Part shown: one piece after another, positions 15,414 through 21,432 of the stretch
Numbering within the stretch: the stretch's first letter is position 1
How the letters are laid out: every line of letters starts with the position of its first letter
Source: an uncultured Porphyromonas sp.
GTDB taxonomy: Bacteria > Bacteroidota > Bacteroidia > Bacteroidales > Porphyromonadaceae
Assembly: GCF_915070105.1 (NCBI RefSeq)
Contig: NZ_CAJZFJ010000040.1
Coordinates: 1-21,432 of the forward strand
DNA: 21,432 bases
Direction of reading: 5' to 3'
Position numbers and translations under genes: made by a program
The notes under the pieces: generated by a model
What the model was told of the DNA's origin: nothing
The model's input: the letters and a program-made list of their open reading frames with translations, nothing else
Databases searched by the model: none

Positions 15414-15479
15414 TTGTGTACACGCGTGTATACAAATGTGTACACGTGGGTATACAGTTGTGTACACACGTGTACACTC
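15414..15479. repeat. Three head-to-tail 22-bp near-palindromic repeats
   Basis: Units lie at 15414-15435, 15436-15457 and 15458-15479 with no spacer. All share TGTGTACAC at positions 2-10, then a G/C-rich centre and GTAYACA. The first unit is a palindrome apart from one symmetric pair of positions. A 22-bp period is about two helical turns, so bound proteins would sit on one face of the DNA. The layout resembles a repressor operator array or iterons; no adjacent regulator gene is present to name a ligand. Confidence 0.8.
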
Positions 15480-15654
15480 TTCCCCCCTAGGTAGCACCTA
15501 TACATCTCGTACGACTATACTTAGGAGGCAGATACGCTTCGGTATATGCCCCCTCGACGACTGTGCCCTCGACCTCTAGGCGCCTTAGCCCTCCTCTACT
15601 ACCGACTGGCAGGGAGGAACATAAGCACCTAGAGACCGAGGGCCGAGGCAAATA

Positions 15655-15707
15655 ATCAGCCCTCCCCTACTCGCCTCATCTAAAGAGACGGAAAGGGGAG
15701 GGCTGAT
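15655..15707 (-). terminator. Terminator of the TonB receptor gene
   Basis: Bases 15655-15667 pair perfectly with 15695-15707 (13 bp). The 27-base interior can form a smaller stem (about 15672-15690, one mismatch). On the minus strand the stem is followed by TATTTGCC. It begins 28 bases after the receptor stop codon. Confidence 0.7.
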
Positions 15708-15735
15708 AGCAGGGGGAGACGAGAGCTAGAGCCGA

Positions 15736-18117
15736 CTAAATCTTAACGATCAGCCCCAGAGTCGGGAGTACAAGCTTGCTGTAGTAGTCTAGCTTCCGGA
15801 GCTGATGACGGCTGGGATCGGTGGGGTCATCCATCACACGACCCGAAGTATCGAGGTTGGTATAGATCGGGGCACTGACCGAACTGCTCAGATAGGCATT
15901 CTGTATATCGACGTAGAGGTTGAGCATCCAGTGCTTGAAGTAGAACTCCTTGTCGAGGCGCAGGTCGAGCTGGTGCTTGTCGGGCAGTCTCAGCGTATTG
16001 AAGCGTTCGTAGTCCGGATAGGCACGATGTGTGACAGCCCAAGCGTCTTTATTTGTCGATAGCTCCATATCAATCGGGGTATAGGGTGCTCCACCGATGT
16101 AGCGCCAGCGTGCCGAGAGGAACCAGCTCTTGCCCAGACGATAGCTCACTAGGAGGTTGAGCATCTGCCTCGTATCCCATGACGAAGGGCGGTAGATGCC
16201 AGCTAGGTCAGTAAACTCGCTCCTAAACATCGTGTAGGTGGCCGTCGCAGAGAGCTGATGCCAAGGCATCAGGCGGGCTACGACCTCTACGCCATAGGCT
16301 CGACCTAGCCCCTTAGACAGAACGGACTCATCCCCTACCTGTCCGTAGTCCGTACCCTTGCTGGCTAGGCTCACCCCCTCTCGCTCAGAGATCGGGTAGC
16401 CACTGTAGGACTTATAGAAGCCCTCTGCCGAGAAGCGAAGGTAATCGCCTGGGTGGTACTCCGCCCCGAGCACGGCTTGGTTCGACATGATGTAGCGTAG
16501 ACGCTCCTTGTTCACATAGCTCCCGTCCGAGGCTCGGTAGCCCATGGTCGTGTAGGAGGGTTGCATGGCATAGCGTCCGAGGTTCGCATTTAGGTCGATA
16601 TCATCCGTTAGGGCAAACGAAGCCGAGAAGCGTGGTGATAGCTGGGGGAGAGGGTTGCACATCGTGGAGTTGAGCGTATTGCCCACGAGATTGACCCCGA
16701 GCGAGAGCTTGAGCCTCTGGTTTAGGTATTCGTCCGATGCCTGAGCAAAGGCCGAGTAGGCGAAGAGCTTGACACGGGCATCATACGAGACGGGCACGAT
16801 ACGCCCCGACTGGTATATGAGCCTCTCGGCATCGTTGCTATAGTCAGCGTAGCGGAGACCAGCCCCGAAGCTGAGCTTGAAGGGTAGCCCCGTGTACATA
16901 CGCTCGTAGCGTAGCTTGTTCTCCGTCTCATCAGACTGATACTCCGAGAGCTTGCCCTGAGCAGGGTCGTTGCCCTGATACTTCACACCACCATTGCGTA
17001 GCATATTGCGGCTAAGCATCCAGCTATCCACATGCCCCCTGCCATAGTGCTTGTAGACAGCGCCGATTGTGTAGTTCCACTGCTTGTACTCGGGGAGATA
17101 GCTCAGGATATACCGCTGTACCTCTGTACCCGTGGTCTGGAGCTGGCTGTTCAGGCGCATATTATCGATCGCCCCAATAGCCAGGATAGATAGCTCATTG
17201 TGTGGATCGAAGCGATACTTATACTTGAGCTGGAAGTCGTTGTAGGTCGGGAGGAAGGGTAGCTTAATGGCCTTGAAGAGCCACTGCAGGTAGGACTGAC
17301 GAGCCGACACGATGATGGACGACTTACGTCCCAGTGGCCCCTCTAGGGTGAGGGCAGCATCGGAGGCACCAACCGATGCCTTGACGTGCATGCGGTCTGT
17401 ATCCCCGTCACGCTGCTTGATCTCCATCACGGAGCTTAGTGCATTGGTTCGACTTGCAGGGAAAGCACCCGTATAGAAGTTGATCTCTCGGACAAAGTCC
17501 GGGTTAATCATCCCCACGCCCCCACCCGAGGCACCCTGTGTAGCGAAGTGATTGATCACGGGGATCTCGATACCATCTAGGTAAAAGACATTCTCCGAAG
17601 GCCCCCCACCACGCACGATCAGGTCATTGCGATTAGGGTCTGTTGCCCCGACACCAGGCAGTGTCTGCACGAGCTTCGAGACATCTCTATTGGATCCTGC
17701 ACTCTTCTCGATCTGCTTGATGCCGAGTGTCTGGATAGAGAGTGGACTCTCGGCTCGCTTGAGGAGTCTATCGGGACGGATAAGCACCTCGGCTAGGCTG
17801 GTTGAGGTCTCGTTCAAGGCGATGTCAATAAAGCTCGTTTGGTTACCGAGGACGTGGACTTCCGAGGAAATCGTCGTCTCGTACCCGAGCATACTCACCA
17901 CGAGGCGGACGAAGCCCGGCTGAACGCTGGGGATAGTGAAGCGCCCAAGCGAGTCCGTTGTCGCTCCTTGGGTCGTACCCTGCACTCGTACGGTGGCGAA
18001 CTCTAGGGGATCGTGACTTGTCGCACTATATACCTGTCCTTTGATTGTTCCTTGCTGTGCGAGGAGTGTCGTTGTGGAGAGCACTAGAGCCAGCAAGGCG
18101 TAGTATAACCTTATCAT
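15736..18117 (-). CDS. TonB-dependent outer-membrane receptor with carboxypeptidase-regulatory-like N-terminal domain
   Basis: From the ATG at 18117 the product has 793 residues. Residues 1-20 are a signal peptide (LLALVLSTTTLLA before QQ); twelve extra codons upstream lack signal-peptide character, so this start is preferred. Residues 22-105 form a beta-sandwich (GTIKGQVYSATSHDPLEFATVRV, TTDSLGRFTIPSV) typical of Bacteroidota receptors. Residues about 125-235 form the plug (SNRDVSKLVQTLPGVG, DLIVRGGGPSENVFYLDGIEIPVINHF). The rest is a 22-strand-type barrel ending LPTLGLIVKI, a usual barrel terminus. It presumably imports a ligand with energy from TonB/ExbBD. No SusD-like lipoprotein, sensor or transport gene is beside it, so the substrate cannot be guessed. 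It has its own terminator and gene-free flanks on both sides. Confidence 0.92.
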   Translation of the reverse strand: MIRLYYALLALVLSTTTLLAQQGTIKGQVYSATSHDPLEFATVRVQGTTQGATTDSLGRFTIPSVQPGFVRLVVSMLGYETTISSEVHVLGNQTSFIDIALNETSTSLAEVLIRPDRLLKRAESPLSIQTLGIKQIEKSAGSNRDVSKLVQTLPGVGATDPNRNDLIVRGGGPSENVFYLDGIEIPVINHFATQGASGGGVGMINPDFVREINFYTGAFPASRTNALSSVMEIKQRDGDTDRMHVKASVGASDAALTLEGPLGRKSSIIVSARQSYLQWLFKAIKLPFLPTYNDFQLKYKYRFDPHNELSILAIGAIDNMRLNSQLQTTGTEVQRYILSYLPEYKQWNYTIGAVYKHYGRGHVDSWMLSRNMLRNGGVKYQGNDPAQGKLSEYQSDETENKLRYERMYTGLPFKLSFGAGLRYADYSNDAERLIYQSGRIVPVSYDARVKLFAYSAFAQASDEYLNQRLKLSLGVNLVGNTLNSTMCNPLPQLSPRFSASFALTDDIDLNANLGRYAMQPSYTTMGYRASDGSYVNKERLRYIMSNQAVLGAEYHPGDYLRFSAEGFYKSYSGYPISEREGVSLASKGTDYGQVGDESVLSKGLGRAYGVEVVARLMPWHQLSATATYTMFRSEFTDLAGIYRPSSWDTRQMLNLLVSYRLGKSWFLSARWRYIGGAPYTPIDMELSTNKDAWAVTHRAYPDYERFNTLRLPDKHQLDLRLDKEFYFKHWMLNLYVDIQNAYLSSSVSAPIYTNLDTSGRVMDDPTDPSRHQLRKLDYYSKLVLPTLGLIVKI

Positions 18118-18855
18118 TTCATTTTTCAATTTATGCACACGACCTACCGACACACACAGAGTATACCGAGGCCTACTATTGGGAGGGCTATAGATGGGCG
18201 CACTACACCCATAGCCTATCGAGCGTCCAAGCTGTACCTAACTGCTACGCTCCTCTCGCATCGTTACCTATATGTGAGGGAGACCAGTGACTATGCTATA
18301 GCTTAGTGTATAAAGGTACAACTATATTCACATCTCTCCCCCCACACACATTGCCTATCGCCCTCAGAACGACCCCAATACGCCATGACCAAGCCGAGCC
18401 CAACAACGACAAACCCCTCCCCTAGGCTCAATGCCGAGCCCAAAGGGAAGGGGATTGTCTTATCATTAGGATAGAGAGGAGAATACTCCTCTATATCCTC
18501 CATTAGGAGCTATGGAGTCTACTTAGGAGGGACGCTGTAGACGACACCTGCTCTGAGGGAGATCAAGAAGAACCAAACAACGGAGATTCGACAATGTCCA
18601 AATGGCTCGGTTGCATCGCTGATGCTCATCATCTCTCACACTTCCATAGTGAGGGTAGAGGGATATATCATGGACTATCGGCCAAGGTACTCCAAGTCTA
18701 ACACTGGTTGGGAATCGTGTTCTTAGTAAACGCTCAGAAGCAGAACAGAGAGCGAGATAGTGGAACCCCGTCCACAGAATGGCCATTGCCATGCAAACAC
18801 ATTGAGAAGTCAGCCCTCTCTACTTATTAGGAAGGCATTCAAAAGCTTTAAACAC
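18118..18855. other. Gene-free stretch between the TonB receptor and the TrlF-type gene
   Basis: About 740 bases with no gene I can support. The short open frames (66 residues at 18303-18503 and 89 at 18523-18792, minus strand) match no family I recognise. The stretch contains a GC-rich hairpin (18414-18453), a seven-bp hairpin (agaggag/ctcctct, about 18474-18491) and a loose direct repeat TCTACTTA..AGGA (near 18523 and 18820). It marks the change from GC-rich to AT-richer sequence and may hold decayed mobile DNA, but no transposase or terminal repeats were found. Confidence 0.5.
18414..18453. terminator. GC-rich hairpin in the TonB-TrlF spacer
   Basis: The run at 18414-18429 (cccctcccctaggctc) pairs imperfectly with 18436-18453 (gagcccaaagggaagggg) around the loop aatgcc. 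On the plus strand attgtctta follows. It is about 400 bases past the end of the TrlF-type gene, so it could be a distal or bidirectional terminator. Confidence 0.4.
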
Positions 18856-21432
18856 CTATTTCTTAAATCCATACTTCTGCTCCCTTTTCTCAAATGCACT
18901 CTTTCCACCTTCTAATATATCGCAGATATGCTCACGGATGCTGTGTTCGCCTAAGGTTCCTTGATTAGATGTTGTCTGAGGCTTTGTGTCTTCTAGTGCC
19001 CCATTTATATATTGGAATTTGGCATCACCTGCATTCGGAGCATTCACTCCGTGCTGATTCGCAACGATTATATTCTCTGCATCAGCACCTACCACGATAT
19101 TAGGATTATGGGTGACTAGTATTATCTGTCGCTCTTTCTTCTTCTTTTTAAGATACTCTACCAGTTCTTTATATATAGCCCTATTGTCGAGACTATCTTC
19201 AGGCTGGTCAATAAGTATTGGACATTTCTTATCGCTAAAATCTAAGAGTAGTTTCAGAATAACGAAGGCTTGCTTCCCCTCTGACATCTGTGTGAATGAA
19301 TCATTCTGGTATGTAAGAGAGTAGTCTAATCGATACCAACCTCTAGATAGGAAGTCCATCGCTACGCTTTCCGGGGTATAACCACCCTTTAGCTGTATTT
19401 CTGAGGAAAGAAGACCGTCCAAGAAAACACGTACAGATACTTCCGTTTCACTGCCGTATTGCTGGGGGAAATCTTGCACATATCTTTGCCGTTCATTCCC
19501 TTTTAGATTTAATCTTGCCTCTAAGAAGTCCCTCATATCACCTTGAATAAGGGTATACTGAATGGATATTTTAAGATCATCACAATCCAGTGATAGACCG
19601 TTGCAAATCTCGGTGGCACTCTCTTTAAACGAGAGGTGTTGCTCAACCACCCTGCCTATCAGAGTCTCTTGTTCTTCCTTTAGCTCCTTAAGTTGCGATT
19701 GAAGTTCTCTTCTAACTTGAAGCTTCTTTTCTTCCTCATCAAGTTTGCTAAGAACATCTCGTAACTCTTTATTTTCTTCCAAGCAACGCAACCCTTTTTG
19801 GTAGATCTCAGAGTTTTGAAGGAACTGAAGTTCTTTGTAAATATCTTCTTTGGCTTTTATCGTTCTGCGGATGAGCCCATCAACAATACCTATCCATTCT
19901 TTATCTGTTCGACTATGCAAGCCGTCAAACATTCGATTGGCCTCGTAGTGATTAAGTTGGAAAGATAACCTGTTGATGCCCTCTCTTTCTTTAAACCCAG
20001 GAGCAAATAGGGTTAGCATAGCTAATCGATTCAGAATCTCTAAGTCTCTATCTGCACTAGCAATGCACTTAGTATGACTTTCTACCTTTCGTAGGTATAC
20101 CTCATATTGATTTTGCTCTTCTAGCGTAAGCTTTCCACTTTTTTGTAGTTCAGCAGCCTTATCGCGAAGTAAGACCAATTGCTGCTCAATACCTTCTACC
20201 GCCCCTTTTTCTATCAAATCCTGGCGTAAGGAATGATGCTTCTTCTGGATCTGAAAGATTGACTGTATATCTCTCTTGATTGCCCTAGATGCTTTTTCTA
20301 TTTGGGCTTCATACTTCCTCAAGAGCCCACTCTGATCTTTATTCCTTACAACTCTCTTTATGATTTCATTTCTCTTCTCTACATCTCGAGCAATATCATG
20401 CATGTAACCTTGGCAAAAGTATTCAATCTCTCTATTAGACTGATCATTACCATCCTGCCATCGAATAGATACTCTTTTAAGATGTTCCTTAATAAAGTCA
20501 CTGCTTCCTATATCTTGATTACCATGCTTGGCTGCAATCGCTTTCAATAGAGAGGACTTTCCTGTGGAGCGTCCTCCTATAATCGTATTCAGATTAGGAT
20601 TGAGGGATATCCTCCCAACCCAGAAGCTTGGTTCAGCTAGATCAATATAATCAATTACTTGGTAAACATTCTTATCCTCAGGTTTTTCCCTTTGGACTTT
20701 CATCCGCTCCTCTGGCTCGAATAGGATTTGCTTTAGCCCCTCGAATGTTGTATTAGCCTTGATCCACGTGCTACAGTTACCCAGTCGATCCTTATTTTCA
20801 GAATCTGCAAACGAATGAGCATCACTACAGTCTAACAATAAGTCATTGACGCACTGCTCAGACAACTTATTCCTAGATTTATTATATGCTTCAACATTCT
20901 CAGCGGCCGTAAAAACAAGATTGGCGTTGTTGATGATTGTTTTCTTCTCGGCGATGGAACTGTCATCCCATTTCAAATCATCCCACTCAGTTTTTCCGAT
21001 AGCCGTAATATACATTCCTTCGAACATATGCGCATTAGATAGGGCATCTTCAATATTTGAAACCTCAAGATTGAGGTTATTGAACCCTTCCTCCAAGGGA
21101 GATGAATATTTCGAACGTTCGTTCTCTGGGACGGAATCAATAATACGCCGCCCGAGTTCAGCAAGGCTTTCTCGTGTAACTACACCACTCCAGTTTCCTT
21201 CTTGCCCTGGAGTGAGTTGGTATTTCGCTGTCAGAGCGCTCAAGAACTGATCTTGGATCTGATCTGCGGACAACTCATCTGAGAATATGACATGATAGTT
21301 TATTCTCTTGAACTGCTTATGGCCACAAAATCTTGCCAAACGAAGCTCGATAACAGGCAAGATCAAATCAATATTCTTCAGTCTACCCTTTTGTCTGTAT
21401 TCAAGACCCTTTCGATAGCCATCAATAAAGAT
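18856..21432 (-). CDS. TrlF-type PHP/SMC-like AAA ATPase, N-terminus outside the window
   Basis: The frame runs off the right edge without a start: 858 codons are visible, and codons before the first in-frame TTG (21366) are open and family-like (FIDGYRKGLEYRQKGRLKN), so the gene is partial. Residues 1-250 are the later part of a PHP-type metal-dependent phosphoesterase region, with CSDAHSF near 204 and TWIKANTTFEGLKQILFEPEER. An SMC/ABC-type ATPase follows: Walker A GGRSTGKSS near 286, a long coiled coil at about 370-640, the ABC signature MSEGKQA at 716, Walker B ILIDQPEDSLDN with Asp742, and the H-loop VTHNPN. All ATPase motifs are intact. The family is probably involved in nucleic-acid processing or defence; that is inference. 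Its base composition is clearly more AT-rich than its neighbours, suggesting horizontal transfer. Confidence 0.85.
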   Translation of the reverse strand: MFIDGYRKGLEYRQKGRLKNIDLILPVIELRLARFCGHKQFKRINYHVIFSDELSADQIQDQFLSALTAKYQLTPGQEGNWSGVVTRESLAELGRRIIDSVPENERSKYSSPLEEGFNNLNLEVSNIEDALSNAHMFEGMYITAIGKTEWDDLKWDDSSIAEKKTIINNANLVFTAAENVEAYNKSRNKLSEQCVNDLLLDCSDAHSFADSENKDRLGNCSTWIKANTTFEGLKQILFEPEERMKVQREKPEDKNVYQVIDYIDLAEPSFWVGRISLNPNLNTIIGGRSTGKSSLLKAIAAKHGNQDIGSSDFIKEHLKRVSIRWQDGNDQSNREIEYFCQGYMHDIARDVEKRNEIIKRVVRNKDQSGLLRKYEAQIEKASRAIKRDIQSIFQIQKKHHSLRQDLIEKGAVEGIEQQLVLLRDKAAELQKSGKLTLEEQNQYEVYLRKVESHTKCIASADRDLEILNRLAMLTLFAPGFKEREGINRLSFQLNHYEANRMFDGLHSRTDKEWIGIVDGLIRRTIKAKEDIYKELQFLQNSEIYQKGLRCLEENKELRDVLSKLDEEEKKLQVRRELQSQLKELKEEQETLIGRVVEQHLSFKESATEICNGLSLDCDDLKISIQYTLIQGDMRDFLEARLNLKGNERQRYVQDFPQQYGSETEVSVRVFLDGLLSSEIQLKGGYTPESVAMDFLSRGWYRLDYSLTYQNDSFTQMSEGKQAFVILKLLLDFSDKKCPILIDQPEDSLDNRAIYKELVEYLKKKKKERQIILVTHNPNIVVGADAENIIVANQHGVNAPNAGDAKFQYINGALEDTKPQTTSNQGTLGEHSIREHICDILEGGKSAFEKREQKYGFKK

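Larger units (their letters stand above)
14965..15735. other. Gene-free stretch between ricT and the TonB receptor gene
   Basis: I see no convincing gene in these 770 bases; the open frames have odd composition and run across repeats. It holds a possible ricT promoter box and leader hairpins (15124-15210), the 22-bp palindrome array (15414-15479), an imperfect nine-bp hairpin with a gcttcg loop near 15532-15555, and the terminator of the TonB receptor gene (15655-15707). Confidence 0.6.

Noticed and set aside
15414..15479. Considered a replication origin with iterons.
   Set aside because: No replication initiator gene, DnaA boxes or AT-rich unwinding region is beside it; left as an operator-like array.
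15309..15497. A 62-codon minus-strand frame with repeated VY/VH/CT residues.
   Set aside because: The residue pattern is only the translation of the 22-bp repeats; no start context or family match.
14815..15579. A 254-codon plus-strand frame over the start of ricT and the gene-free stretch.
   Set aside because: It begins inside ricT on the opposite strand, crosses the palindrome array and has no domain-like features.
18303..18503. A 66-codon minus-strand frame.
   Set aside because: Its middle is just the translation of the GC-rich hairpin at 18414-18453.
18523..18792. An 89-codon minus-strand frame, first thought to be a transposase remnant.
   Set aside because: I could not match it to any transposase motif, and no terminal inverted repeats or target duplications flank it.

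Overview
The window looks like chromosome of a member of the Bacteroidota, most likely Porphyromonas or a close relative. The evidence is a lineage-typical run of genes (DUF1599, BT_3928-type DoxX/MauE membrane protein, tpiA, SPOR protein, folE), a gliding-type lipoprotein (GldH) next to a RicT/PSP1 protein, a TonB receptor with an N-terminal carboxypeptidase-like domain, -7 boxes of the Bacteroidota type TAnnTTTG, no Shine-Dalgarno sequences, and a tRNA without an encoded CCA end. Most of the window is GC-rich housekeeping DNA; the right end is visibly AT-richer.

Layout: 1-54 is the 3' part of tRNA-Pro(UGG), followed by a hairpin. 246-1880 (+) is a THUMP-type rRNA methyltransferase with an Arg-rich tail built from an 8-residue (24-bp) tandem repeat. 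It converges, across a perfect 23-bp hairpin, on a minus-strand run xseB-ispD-recG (5066 down to 1989). Next come a membrane acyltransferase (5297-6364), then folE and a SPOR-domain protein (6415-7520). A 460-bp spacer holds decayed 22-25 bp tandem repeats and a strong terminator. From 14964 down to 7982 on the minus strand lies ricT-gldH-lon-DUF1599-BT_3928/tpiA. Here the DoxX-type membrane protein and triosephosphate isomerase form one uninterrupted reading frame. A 770-bp gene-free stretch carries three head-to-tail 22-bp near-palindromes. It is followed by a TonB-dependent receptor (15736-18117), another 740-bp gene-free stretch, and the 3' portion of a PHP/SMC-like ATPase gene of the TrlF type (18856 to beyond 21432).

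Most genes serve basic cell work: isoprenoid precursor synthesis (ispD), DNA repair (recG, xseB), glycolysis (tpiA), pterin synthesis (folE), proteolysis (lon) and rRNA modification. The accessory content lies in the TonB receptor, the acyltransferase and the TrlF-type ATPase. The most notable items are the 15414-15479 palindrome array, the membrane protein-TpiA fused frame, the compositionally distinct TrlF-type gene and the in-frame 24-bp coding repeat.
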